Source: Xanthobacteraceae bacterium (GTDB lineage: Bacteria; Pseudomonadota; Alphaproteobacteria; Rhizobiales; Xanthobacteraceae). Taken from it: 21,408 bases of DNA. The stretch is taken from the NCBI GenBank assembly GCA_019746355.1, contig JAIESC010000303.1, positions 1-21,408 of the forward strand, read 5' to 3'. The notes beneath the pieces are model-generated. The model was not told the DNA's origin, ran no database searches, and saw only the letters and a list, made by a program, of their open reading frames with translations. This document shows positions 8,999 to 16,556 of the stretch, piece by piece. The first letter of the stretch is position 1; each line of letters opens with the position of its first letter. The position numbers and the translations under genes are program-made.

Positions 8999-10087
8999 AT
9001 GCGACGTTTTCTCGGACCACGTGATGTCGAGTTCGCGGTGAAGGGGGGCTCGGTCTTTGCCGCCGGTGGCGGTGGCTGGGCCGATCACGGGCGCATGCTC
9101 GGCACCGCGGCCGTGAATGCCGGAAAGCCCGAGCTTGTGACGGTGGACGAAGTGCCGGACGATGCCTGGATCGCGACGGCCGCGGCAATCGGTGCACCGG
9201 CCAGCACGACGGAATGGGAAATGCTCGGCATCGATTACGTGAAAGCCGTCCAGCTGGTGCAGAAGGAGCTGGGCGAGCCGATCTATGGTCTGATCATCGG
9301 GCAGAACGGCAAATCCTCCACCCTGAACGCATGGCTGCCGTCGGCTGTTCTCGGCACCAAGGTGATCGATGCTGTCGGCGACATCCGCGCGCATCCGACC
9401 GGCGACATGGGCTCGATCGGCCTCGCCAATTCCCCGGAGCCGATGATCCAGTCCGCGGTCGGCGGAAACCGCAGCCGGAACGCCTACATGGAGCTCGTGA
9501 TCCGCGGCGCGACCGGGAAAATTTCGCCGGTGTTGCGCACCGCGTCGGACATGGCGGGCGGCTTTATCGCGTCGTGTCGCAACCCGGTCCGGGCGTCCTA
9601 CGTCAGGAAGCACGCAGCACTCGGCGGCATTTCGATCGCGCTGGCGCTCGGTGAGGCGATCCTGAATGCCGAGCCCAAGGGCGGCAAGGCGGTGATCGAT
9701 GCCATTTGCAAGGAGACCAAGGGCGAGATCATCGGCAGCGGCACGGTGACGAGGAAAGCAGTGCAATATACCAGAGAGGCATTCGACATCGGCACGGTGA
9801 CGGTCGGGCAAGGCGCCAAGGCCGTCGTGCTTCATGTGATGAATGAATACATGGCCGTGGATGATGCGCACGGCACGCGACTGGCGGGATTTCCCGACGT
9901 CATCACGACGCTCAATCCCGACGGTGTGCCGGTCAGTGTCGGCGAACTGCGCGAAGGTGACGAGCTGTCGGTGCTGCGGATCGCGAAGAAGGACGTCCCG
10001 CTGTCGTCGAGCGTCACCGATCCGGCGGTCTATCCGATCGTCGAAAAGGCGCTCGGCATCAACCTGACAAAGTATGCGTTGAGCTGA
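8999..10087 (+). CDS. DUF917 / S-methyl-thiohydantoin desulfurase-family protein
   Basis: The 362-residue protein has the layout of the DUF917 family. An N-terminal A-A-G-G-G-G-W-A-D-H glycine-rich segment is followed by E-V-P-D-D, a T-G-D-M-G-S-I-G-L-A-N segment near the middle, and a C-terminal half with N-E-Y-M-A-V-D and F-P-D-V-I-T. From memory, this family contains an enzyme that removes sulfur from a thiohydantoin intermediate in bacterial ergothioneine breakdown, and Pfam now names the domain after S-methyl-thiohydantoin desulfurase. The start at ATG 8999 lies four bases after the preceding stop; the frame is open further upstream but only inside the M20 gene. Together with the urocanase, hydantoinase and carbamoylase around it, desulfurisation or a related hydrolysis is the best guess. 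Other DUF917 proteins have no known role. Confidence 0.8.
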   Translation: MRRFLGPRDVEFAVKGGSVFAAGGGGWADHGRMLGTAAVNAGKPELVTVDEVPDDAWIATAAAIGAPASTTEWEMLGIDYVKAVQLVQKELGEPIYGLIIGQNGKSSTLNAWLPSAVLGTKVIDAVGDIRAHPTGDMGSIGLANSPEPMIQSAVGGNRSRNAYMELVIRGATGKISPVLRTASDMAGGFIASCRNPVRASYVRKHAALGGISIALALGEAILNAEPKGGKAVIDAICKETKGEIIGSGTVTRKAVQYTREAFDIGTVTVGQGAKAVVLHVMNEYMAVDDAHGTRLAGFPDVITTLNPDGVPVSVGELREGDELSVLRIAKKDVPLSSSVTDPAVYPIVEKALGINLTKYALS

Positions 10088-10100
10088 GGAAGACCCTGCG

Positions 10101-11747
10101 ATGAAACGCGCATTTCCCGTGACATCCGGCAACGCTCTGCGTTGCCGCGGCTGGCGGCAGGAGGGCCTGCTGCGCCTTCTTGAGAATGTGCTGTCGGTCG
10201 GCGAAGACCCGGACAATCTCGTCGTGTACGCTGCGCTCGGCCGCGCCGCCCGCGACTGGCCTTCGCACGACAAGATCGTCGAGACGCTGAAGACGCTGGA
10301 GACGGGCCAGACTTTGCTGGTGCAGTCCGGCAAGCCGATCGGTGTCCTGCGCACGCATGCCAAGGCGCCAATCGTGATCATGGCGAACTGCAACATCGTC
10401 GGCCAATGGGCGAAGGCCGAGAAGTTCTATGAGCTCGCCGAGAAGAACCTGATCTGTTGGGGCGGGCTGACTGCGGGCGACTGGCAATATATCGGCTCGC
10501 AGGGCGTCATTCAGGGCACCTATGAGATCTTCATGCGGATCGCCGCGCGGCATTTCGGCGGCGATCTCGCCGGCCGCTTCGTGCTGACCGCGGGTCTCGG
10601 CGGTATGGGTGGCGCGCAGCCGCTCGCCGGCGCGATGGCAAAGGCGGCAATCCTCTGCGTCGAGGTCGATGAGGCCCGCATCGACAAGCGGATGGCGATC
10701 GGCTTCCTCGACACCAAGACCAATTCGCTCGACGAGGCGCTCGCGATGATCCGCAAGGCGCAGCATGAAAAGCGGCCGTTGTCGGTTGGGCTCGTCGGCA
10801 ACGCGGCCGACATGTACCCGGAAATCGCCAAGCGCGGTGTCGTGCCCGACGTGGTGACCGACCAGACCTCCGCGCATGACCTTGTCTACGGCTATATCCC
10901 GGCCGGCCGCTCGCTCGACGAGGTGCGGCAGATGCGCAAGGGCGATCCGAAAATCCTGATGGAGGAATCGACCCGCTCGATCGTGCGGCATGTCGGCGCA
11001 ATGCTGGAATTCCAGAACAAGGGCGCGGTCGTTTTTGACAACGGCAACCTGATCCGCACCCAGGCCAGGAATGGTGGCGTCGCAAACTCGTTCGACATTC
11101 CGATTTTCACTGAGGCGTTCTTGCGGCCGCTGTTCGCGCGCGCCATAGGTCCGTTTCGCTGGATCGCGCTGTCCGGCAATCCGGACGACATCCGCAGGAT
11201 CGACGACCTGTTGCTGGAGAAGTTTGGCGACAACCGGATCGTGTCGAACTGGGTACAGCTTGCGCGCAAGCATGTGCCGTTTGAGGGCCTGCCGGCGCGC
11301 ATCGCCTGGCTTGGTCACGGCGAGCGCACGGAGCTGGGACTGGAAGTGAACCGCATGGTGCGCGACGGCACGCTGTCGGCGCCGATTGCATTCACCCGCG
11401 ACCATCTCGACGCCGGCGCGATGGCGCATCCGAACATCATGACGGAAGGCATGCGCGATGGTTCCGATGCCATCGCCGACTGGCCGCTGCTCAATGCAAT
11501 GGTCAATTGCGCGTCACAGGCCGATCTTGTCGCCATCCATTCCGGCGGCGGCGGCTATGCCGGCTACATGACCAGCGCCGGCGTGACGCTGATTGCCGAC
11601 GGCAGCGGCGCGGCGGATGAGCGGCTTTCGCTGACCTTGACCAACGACACCTCGACCGGGGTGATGCGCTATGCCGATGCCGGATATGAGGATGCGCTCG
11701 ACGAAGCGAAGCAGAAATCCATCGATCATTTTCGGTTGTCGCCATGA
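10101..11747 (+). CDS. Urocanase-family hydratase, divergent; possible (S-methyl-)thiourocanate hydratase
   Basis: This full-length urocanase homologue has 548 residues. The fold motifs are clear: L-T-A-G-D-W-Q-Y-I-G-S-Q-G (123-135), the NAD-binding T-A-G-L-G-G-M-G-G-A-Q (163-173), D-Q-T-S-A-H-D (254-260), G-P-F-R-W-I-A-L-S-G (350-359), and D-G-S-D-A-I-A-D-W-P-L-L-N-A (453-466). The urocanase signature, normally ending R-I-C-W, reads F-E-G-L-P-A-R-I-A-W, so alanine (A402) replaces the cysteine. The normal H-H-G-G-G-V-G-M-G run is H-S-G-G-G-G-Y-A-G. NAD binding seems kept while the substrate pocket has changed. Urocanase uses NAD+ as an electrophile to add water across an imidazole-acrylate. 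With DUF917, hydantoinase and carbamoylase next door, a sulfur- or alkyl-modified urocanate is the likely substrate. The GGAAG before ATG 10101 serves as ribosome-binding site. It should not be named hutU without testing. Confidence 0.88.
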   Translation: MKRAFPVTSGNALRCRGWRQEGLLRLLENVLSVGEDPDNLVVYAALGRAARDWPSHDKIVETLKTLETGQTLLVQSGKPIGVLRTHAKAPIVIMANCNIVGQWAKAEKFYELAEKNLICWGGLTAGDWQYIGSQGVIQGTYEIFMRIAARHFGGDLAGRFVLTAGLGGMGGAQPLAGAMAKAAILCVEVDEARIDKRMAIGFLDTKTNSLDEALAMIRKAQHEKRPLSVGLVGNAADMYPEIAKRGVVPDVVTDQTSAHDLVYGYIPAGRSLDEVRQMRKGDPKILMEESTRSIVRHVGAMLEFQNKGAVVFDNGNLIRTQARNGGVANSFDIPIFTEAFLRPLFARAIGPFRWIALSGNPDDIRRIDDLLLEKFGDNRIVSNWVQLARKHVPFEGLPARIAWLGHGERTELGLEVNRMVRDGTLSAPIAFTRDHLDAGAMAHPNIMTEGMRDGSDAIADWPLLNAMVNCASQADLVAIHSGGGGYAGYMTSAGVTLIADGSGAADERLSLTLTNDTSTGVMRYADAGYEDALDEAKQKSIDHFRLSP

Positions 11748-13105
11748 CCGATCAGAGCATGCGCGGCTTTCTGTCTGCCCTCGACGCGGCGGGCGAGCTG
11801 CATCGCGTGACCCGCGAGGTCGATCCGAAATTCGAGCTGGGTGCGGTGCTGGCCCTGCGGGACCGCGGGCCGGCGCTGTTGTTCGAAAACGTCGTGGCCG
11901 GCACGATGCCGGTCGTGGGCAATCTGCTGGTGTCGCGCGATCGTTTTGCGCTGGCGCTCGGCGTGAAACGCGAAGCGCTTGATGCGCATTGTCTGAAGGC
12001 GCTGGCAGAACCTGTCAAGCCGGTGATTGTGGCGGAATCGCCGGCGCAGGCGATCGTTCACAGCAAGGATATCGATATCGGAAAGCTGCTGCCGGTACCG
12101 CACTGGTTCGAGCGCGAGGCCGCACCGTATATCACGGCAGGTGTCATCATCGCGAAAGATCCGGAGACCGGCAAACGCAATGTTTCGATCGCGCGGCTGC
12201 GGCTTGAAGGCGGCAACCGGTTGATGGCGGGTATCGCCAAGAACCATCATCTCAACATCTTGGCGGAAAAGGCCAAGGCGCTTGGTCGCAGACTTGAGAT
12301 CGCGGTTGCGATTGGCAATCATCCGGCAGTGCTGCTGGGCTCGCAGCTCTATCTTGGTCGGGGCGACGATGAGTGTGACAATATCGGCGGGCTGCTCGGT
12401 GAGCCGCTCAGGCTCGTGCGCTGCAAGACGGTTGACCTGGAGGTGCCGGCCGAAGCGGAGATCGTGCTCGAGGGCGAGCTTGATCCCGAGCATCTGGTTC
12501 CAGAAGGTCCGGTGTCCGAGTTTCACGGCTTCTACGTCGATTACGGACCGGGTCTTGGCGTTGAAATCCGTTGCGTGACCCACCGCGATAAACCGGTTTT
12601 TCAGGTTGTTTTACCGGGCTGTTTTGCCGAGCATGGCCTGCTCGGCGGGCTCGCCATCGGCACGACTTTGTGCGCTGCCTTGCAGCGCATGATCCCTTCG
12701 GTCCGCGGCGTTTTCATCACCGACGGCGGCATGGGACGCCTGCACGCGGTCATAACGATGCACCGGCCGCGGCTTGGCGAGGGCAAGCGCGCAGTCTTGC
12801 TGGCTCTGGGGCAGGTCAACTTGCTTAAGCTCGTGATCGTGGTTGAAGACGATGTCGACCCCGAGAGTCCACGCGAGGTGGAATGGTCGCTGGCTGCGCG
12901 TTTTCGTGGACACGAAGACCTGGTCATCGTTCCCGGCGCAACGGCGGACCGATGCGACCCGGTGCATGACGGTCTTACCGTCACAAAAATCGGGATGGTG
13001 GCAACAACGCGCCCCGGAGATGGTCAGCCAGGTACGAGATCAGAGTACGCAAAGGCCCCTTCCGACATCGTCGATCGCCTCAAATCCCAAATCAAATCAT
13101 ACTGA
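11744..13105 (+). CDS. UbiD-family prenylated-FMN-dependent decarboxylase
   Basis: The 453-residue protein is a member of the UbiD family, which adds or removes CO2 on aromatic or alpha,beta-unsaturated acids with prenylated FMN. The expected motifs are present: N146-V-S-I-A-R151 near the prenyl-FMN site, an H-H pair at 168-169, L-E-G-E around 242-245, and P-E254-G-P-V-S-E259-F. The last of these gives the two glutamates spaced as in the catalytic Glu-Arg-Glu network. The start overlaps the urocanase stop by four bases (ATGA), so it is part of the same operon. No UbiX prenyltransferase is in the window; it could be supplied from elsewhere. A UbiD step is not part of the known ergothioneine route. 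Urocanate is a cinnamate-like acrylate, so decarboxylation of a related acid is conceivable but unproven. Confidence 0.9.
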   Translation: MTDQSMRGFLSALDAAGELHRVTREVDPKFELGAVLALRDRGPALLFENVVAGTMPVVGNLLVSRDRFALALGVKREALDAHCLKALAEPVKPVIVAESPAQAIVHSKDIDIGKLLPVPHWFEREAAPYITAGVIIAKDPETGKRNVSIARLRLEGGNRLMAGIAKNHHLNILAEKAKALGRRLEIAVAIGNHPAVLLGSQLYLGRGDDECDNIGGLLGEPLRLVRCKTVDLEVPAEAEIVLEGELDPEHLVPEGPVSEFHGFYVDYGPGLGVEIRCVTHRDKPVFQVVLPGCFAEHGLLGGLAIGTTLCAALQRMIPSVRGVFITDGGMGRLHAVITMHRPRLGEGKRAVLLALGQVNLLKLVIVVEDDVDPESPREVEWSLAARFRGHEDLVIVPGATADRCDPVHDGLTVTKIGMVATTRPGDGQPGTRSEYAKAPSDIVDRLKSQIKSY

Positions 13106-13145
13106 GCGTTGAGGGTCGTGAGCCTGTCAGCGCTGTGAAGTTCAA

Positions 13146-13579
13146 CTTGAACGACGTGGTGGTCAGCGACTGCGGCCGCGTCATCGACCCGATCACCGCC
13201 GAGCGCCAGATCCACGGCGGCGGGCTTGCCCCGCCGTAGCTCGCACCGCGAGCGAAGGCGGGTGCACGGCATCGGCAACGCGATGTTCGAGTGGATGGGC
13301 TACGACGAGAACGCGCAGCCGAGCACCACGAACTTCGCGGATTATCTGCTGCCGTCCGCGACGGAAATTCCGCGGTTCGATGTGCATCTCGCCGAATATC
13401 CCAGCACCAAGAATCCGCTCGGGGTGAAGGGCATCGGCGAATCCGGCACCGTGCCGGCGGCGTCGGCGGTCATCTCCGGGATTGAGGATGCGCTCGGCGA
13501 ATACGGCGCGCGGATCGATGCGGCGCCGGTCAGCCCGGCGAGGATTTTTGAGTTGATCCGGCAACAGGCCCCGGTCTAG
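13146..13579 (+). pseudogene. Second copy of the molybdopterin-subunit 3' end, frameshifted remnant
   Basis: This stretch repeats the 3' end of the gene at 1-378, beginning near L-N-D-V-V-V and ending with the TAG at 577-579 of the 13 kb block (13577-13579). From the V-H-G-I-G segment on, the translated product differs from the first copy at only seven positions, apart from a changed last five residues. After the H-G-G-G codons a palindrome of about 35 bases has been inserted (13227-13262). It carries one extra C compared with the insert at 18394-18432, which leads to an in-frame TAG at 13237-13239. The downstream half is in another frame (readable from 13226), with the K-G-I-G-E motif intact. 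There is no upstream half of the gene. It is a broken duplicate whose main interest is that, with 1-378, it brackets the transporter and catabolic cassette. Confidence 0.85.
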
Positions 13580-13796
13580 TTCTACTGCGTCAAAACCGCC
13601 GCCGTTGGTTATTGCGCCCTCTCCTTGTGGGAGAGGGCTACACCAACTGTGCAGTACATTCGAATGGGTGAGGGGTTACGACCTATCGATGGACCGTCAC
13701 CCCTCACCCTTTCTTTTCGCTGAGCGGTCGGTGTAGCCCTCTCCCACAAGGAGAGGGCACAACAACAAGCGCCTCGGCTCTTCTGACGCAGTAGAA
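13580..13796. repeat. 217-bp palindromic element with 13-bp terminal inverted repeats
   Basis: The ends TTCTACTGCGTCA (13580-13592) and TGACGCAGTAGAA (13784-13796) are perfect inverted repeats. Inside, a 29-base segment at 13616-13644 is the exact reverse complement of 13730-13758. Each of those arms itself contains a small CCCTCTCC/GGAGAGGG-type hairpin. There is no open reading frame of interest. It has the form of a small non-autonomous palindromic (MITE-like) element and starts one base after the stop of the preceding pseudogene. Confidence 0.75.
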
Positions 13797-13798
13797 CC

Positions 13799-13849
13799 AG
13801 CAGGCCGTTGAAAAAGGCGGGACCGCGGGAGAGTTTTCAGCAGCCTGCT
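13799..13849. repeat. Short element with the AGCAGGCTGCTGAAAA-type inverted ends
   Basis: The ends at 13799-13814 and 13834-13849 are 16-base inverted repeats with two mismatches. The same end sequence bounds the element at 18064-18201 and opens the one at 17154-17217, so this is a shortened member of a local repeat family. It lies directly after the 217-bp palindrome and 38 bases before the esterase start. Confidence 0.6.
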
Positions 13850-13887
13850 AGTCTGGCGACCTTCTCTCGACTTCGGCAGCTTGAGAA

Positions 13888-14784
13888 ATGACTCTGCGCG
13901 CTGAGCTGATCCGCTTCTGTCTGCCTTGGTTCATGCGGCCGCGACGCTCAGCGGACGTTCGGATCGAGGATGCCCGGCGGAGCATCGCCCGCTTGGCGCG
14001 GCTTGTGCCGCCCCCGCCGCGAGGAACCGAGCTGCTTGTCGTCGACGCCGGCGGCGTCAAGGCGGAGCGGGTCGCGAGGCCCGGCTCGCTGCCGGGCAGA
14101 TACGTCCTGCACCTGCACGGCGGCGCCTATCTTCTCGGCTTTCCGGCGTTGTTTCGCGATTTTACCTGGCGCATCGCCGACGTGACCGGCGCGCGAGTGC
14201 TATGTGTTGATTATCGGCTCGCGCCCGAGCATCCGTTTCCGGCAGCGCTCGACGATGTGATGGCCGCCTATCGATGGCTGATCTCGGAGTGCGCCGACCC
14301 GCGCCAGGTGGCATTTATCGGCGATTCGTCCGGCGGAGGGCTGGTATTCGCGAGCATGATGCGCCTGCGCGATGAGGGCTTGCCCCTACCGGCTGCCGCT
14401 GTCGTGCTCTCGCCGTGGACCGATCTCGCGCTGACCGGCCCATCGCTCACGGCATACGCCCTTTCAGACCCGATGGTGCCGGTTGAGCTGATGCCGAAGG
14501 CCGTCGATCTTTATCTCGCCGGCGCGGATCCGCGCCGGCCTTACGCCTCTCCACTCTACGGCGATGCGGCGGGCCTGCCGCCGGCCCTCATTCTTGCCGC
14601 CGCCGATGAGGCGCTGCGCGATGATGCGGTGCGGATCGCCGGGCGCCTGCAGGCTGCCGGCGGCGATGTCGAGCTCGAACTGTGGCCGCGCATGTTTCAC
14701 GTCTGGCCGATGTTCGCTCGCATCCTGCCGGAAGCGCGTACGGCGATTGCACGCATCGGTGCGTTCCTGGAACGCAGACTATGA
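13888..14784 (+). CDS. Alpha/beta hydrolase, hormone-sensitive-lipase-like esterase
   Basis: This 298-residue cytoplasmic enzyme belongs to the HSL (family IV) carboxylesterases. The oxyanion motif H-G-G-A is at 77-80, the D-Y-R-L-A-P-E-H-P-F-P-A-A block at 108-120, and the nucleophile elbow G-D-S147-S-G-G-G at 145-151. The acid is D245 or D246 in E-A-L-R-D-D, and the histidine is H271 in M-F-H-V-W. All catalytic parts are present and the length is normal. It would hydrolyse short-chain acyl esters; the natural substrate is unknown. It stands alone between repeat-rich gaps, with no operon partner. The ATG at 13888 follows a weak TTGAGAA ribosome-binding site. Confidence 0.9.
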   Translation: MTLRAELIRFCLPWFMRPRRSADVRIEDARRSIARLARLVPPPPRGTELLVVDAGGVKAERVARPGSLPGRYVLHLHGGAYLLGFPALFRDFTWRIADVTGARVLCVDYRLAPEHPFPAALDDVMAAYRWLISECADPRQVAFIGDSSGGGLVFASMMRLRDEGLPLPAAAVVLSPWTDLALTGPSLTAYALSDPMVPVELMPKAVDLYLAGADPRRPYASPLYGDAAGLPPALILAAADEALRDDAVRIAGRLQAAGGDVELELWPRMFHVWPMFARILPEARTAIARIGAFLERRL

Positions 14785-14821
14785 GGGAGGTCGCCGGGAT
14801 TGCGCACGTCGATCTGACTTC

Positions 14822-14960
14822 CAGTTGGTTTGGCTGACCATCTCCGCCGTCATGCGCGGGCTTGTCCCGCGCATCCCGCTTAGGGGGCATCGTGCCAACC
14901 TAATCGAGATGGCCGGGACAAGCCCGGCCATGACGTGGATAGGCTGGCGCAAGCCAACTG
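14822..14960. repeat. Palindromic intergenic element, 'GGGCTTGTCCCG' family
   Basis: The outer ends CAGTTGG (14822-14828) and CCAACTG (14954-14960) are inverted repeats. Inside are two smaller palindromes, GCGCGGGCTTGTCCCGCGC at 14853-14871 and a GGCCGGGACAAGCCCGGCC hairpin near 14910-14928. Related sequence occurs at 17901-18051 and 18758-18873. It fills most of the gap after the esterase and carries no gene. Confidence 0.65.
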
Positions 14961-14998
14961 AAAGCGCGCTGGCGGGCACACATACGAGCGCAATTGCA

Positions 14999-15109
14999 AT
15001 GAGGGAGATAAGATTATCGCAAGTCCTGCAGGTAAAGGACGATGACGGCGATTTGATTATTGGCGCCGGCCGTGACGGCATCCCGTACGAGCGAGTCTAT
15101 GAACCCTAA
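14999..15109 (+). CDS. Possible 36-residue peptide, unknown
   Basis: An ATG at 14999 opens a short frame ending at the TAA at 15107-15109. It encodes an acidic peptide of the form M-R-E-I-R-L-S-Q-V-L-Q-V-K-D-D-D-G-D. Its stop overlaps the end of the converging methyltransferase gene by four bases. There is no clear ribosome-binding site and I recognise no family. It may be the remnant of a larger gene cut by the repeat element on its left, or simply chance. Confidence 0.25.
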   Translation: MREIRLSQVLQVKDDDGDLIIGAGRDGIPYERVYEP

Positions 15110-15957
15110 CCCGGCTTGGCCCCCGACCCGATCATCAGCTCGATCTCGGTTTCGAAGCCGCCACGGGCTTCGACTTCAAACTGCTTCAGGCATTCATGAA
15201 CCTCGCTCCACGCCTTGGATTTCTCTGCGTCACTGAGGTCTGCGACCACCGCACGGTATGCCCCGGCGGCTTCCTGCATCAGCTTCAAGGCGTCGGACGC
15301 GCCCGGCAGGACAAGCGATGCCCGGACCGCTTCTGTCTTCACATCGTCAAGACCGCTGTCCTTCATCATGCGTTCCAGGACGCCCTCGCCTCCCAACGCG
15401 AATATTCCAGGCTGCCCGGGCGCAGGAAACGATTTGCCGGCATGGCACAGAAGGATCGCCATCGGCTGTGCCATGAAAGGATTGCTGGCGGGGGTCGTAA
15501 AGACCAGGGCCGAGAAGCGCGCGCCGGGCTTCAACGCGCGTCGGACGGCCCCCAATGCCTTGCGCGGCGATGGAAAGAGCATCAGCCCCAGTCGGCAGAT
15601 CGACGCGTCGAAGCACGCCTCCGCCTTCAGGTCCTCCGCCGCACATTCGAGCGTTTCGATATTCTTGAGGCCTGCGCGATCGGCGCTTCGGCGCACATGC
15701 TCCAGCATGGTGGGCGATATATCGCTGGCCACGACTCTGCCGTTCGGACCCACACGCTTTGCCGCCTGGATGCTCTGGCTGCCGGCACCACAGGCCAGAT
15801 CGACAACCCGCATCCCCGGTCGGATACCGGCCCTATCGATCATCGCATCGGTGGCGCGGGCAAGACTCGCGGCAAACACGTGCTCCCACTTCGCCCAGCC
15901 GGGCGCCGCCGATTCCCATGTGTTGCGAAGCTCGGACTTCGGTGTGCTGTGCGCCAT
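15106..15957 (-). CDS. SAM-dependent class I methyltransferase (UbiE/Methyltransf_11 type)
   Basis: From the ATG at 15957 the protein has 283 residues. The SAM-binding motif I is V-V-D-L-A-C-G-A-G-S at 51-60, followed by an acidic residue after strand 2 (V-V-A-S-D-I at 75-80). The A-E-D-L segment at 107-110 and a post-motif A-L-K-P-G-A-R strand at 141-147 also fit the class I fold. The frame is open up to 16203, but that extension is low-complexity, arginine-rich, and reads through a repeat element, so the inner start is preferred. The N-terminus (W-E-S-A-A-P-G-W-A-K-W) matches a common group of stand-alone methyltransferases in rhizobial genomes. The substrate is unknown, and no neighbour suggests one. 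Confidence 0.85.
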   Translation of the reverse strand: MAHSTPKSELRNTWESAAPGWAKWEHVFAASLARATDAMIDRAGIRPGMRVVDLACGAGSQSIQAAKRVGPNGRVVASDISPTMLEHVRRSADRAGLKNIETLECAAEDLKAEACFDASICRLGLMLFPSPRKALGAVRRALKPGARFSALVFTTPASNPFMAQPMAILLCHAGKSFPAPGQPGIFALGGEGVLERMMKDSGLDDVKTEAVRASLVLPGASDALKLMQEAAGAYRAVVADLSDAEKSKAWSEVHECLKQFEVEARGGFETEIELMIGSGAKPG

Positions 15958-16029
15958 GAGCGGCCTCACAAGCCTTCGGTCCTGCGAAATCAGTATACCG
16001 GAAAGCCGAAGTGTGCGTTTGGGTCGGCG

Positions 16030-16160
16030 GGCTGGATGGAAAACCGGGGTCCCGGGCCTTCGCCGCGCCGAAGGCTTCGGCCCCGCAGGCGGGGCGCATC
16101 GCTGCGCCATGGCGCGTCGAAGACGCGCGTAAACGCGCTTCTGGCGCTGCGCCCGCGACA
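16030..16160. repeat. GC-rich palindromic repeat stretch upstream of the methyltransferase
   Basis: This stretch is packed with short palindromes. Bases 16112-16139 are the reverse complement of 18111-18138 with one mismatch in 28, so it belongs to the same family as the element at 18064-18201. It lies between the methyltransferase start and the ArsR gene and reads as protein only by chance. Confidence 0.5.
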
Positions 16161-16238
16161 CGCCGCTGGCCGCTGCCGGTTGACAGTCCAATCCGTTCGT
16201 CATAACTTACCGTTCGTGACCACTTACCGAGCCGGAGA

Positions 16239-16556
16239 ATGGATGCGGCGATAGACGGCTGGACCGCGCTCGGTGACCCGACCCGGCGCGCGATCGTTGA
16301 GCGGCTGGCCGAGCGGCCCCGCGCCGTCGGCGAGCTCGCCCGCGAGCTGCCGATCAGCCGCCCCGCCGTCTCCCAGCACCTGAGGGTGCTCAAGGAGGCG
16401 CGGCTCGTGACCGAGCGGGCCGAGGGCACCCGCCGCATCTACCGGCTCGACCCGAGCGGGGTGGGCGCGTTGCGCGCCGACCTCGAGCGGTTCTGGGACC
16501 GGGCGTTGGCCACCTACAAGGCCATCGTCGAGCAAGGCAACGAGGAGGACCGATGA
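16239..16556 (+). CDS. ArsR-family winged-helix transcriptional regulator
   Basis: This 105-residue protein has the ArsR fold. It starts A-L-G-D-P-T-R-R-A-I-V-E-R-L-A, followed by a helix-turn-helix around residues 30-55 containing I-S-R-P-A-V-S-Q-H-L-R-V-L. There is no metal-binding cysteine motif, as usual for the ArsR members paired with SRPBCC proteins. The start at 16239 has CGGAG immediately upstream. Its stop overlaps the next start by four bases (ATGA), so the two proteins are made together. Such regulators commonly repress their own operon. The pair is very GC-rich with a strong GAG/CGC/GTC codon bias unlike the flanking genes, which may point to acquisition from another high-GC lineage such as actinobacteria. 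Confidence 0.9.
   Translation: MDAAIDGWTALGDPTRRAIVERLAERPRAVGELARELPISRPAVSQHLRVLKEARLVTERAEGTRRIYRLDPSGVGALRADLERFWDRALATYKAIVEQGNEEDR

Noticed and set aside
8861..10396. 511-codon open frame on the minus strand
   Set aside because: It lies antisense to the M20, DUF917 and urocanase genes, has no recognisable domain, and is a by-product of high-GC codon bias.
10059..11429. 456-codon open frame on the minus strand
   Set aside because: It is antisense to the urocanase gene, which has clear family motifs; the antisense product has none.
10101..11747. Naming the urocanase gene hutU
   Set aside because: The signature cysteine is alanine, and no hutH, hutI, hutG or hutC gene is nearby, so a histidine-utilisation role is not supported.
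13580..13887. Possible insertion sequence with a transposase between the xdh fragment and the esterase
   Set aside because: Inverted repeats are present but there is no transposase frame, so only non-autonomous palindromic elements are reported.
15958..16203. 82-residue N-terminal extension of the methyltransferase
   Set aside because: The extension reads through palindromic repeat sequence and is arginine/proline-rich; the family N-terminus begins at 15957.
15196..16254. 352-codon and 305-codon plus-strand frames across the methyltransferase
   Set aside because: No domain features; the minus strand holds a clear SAM-binding motif.
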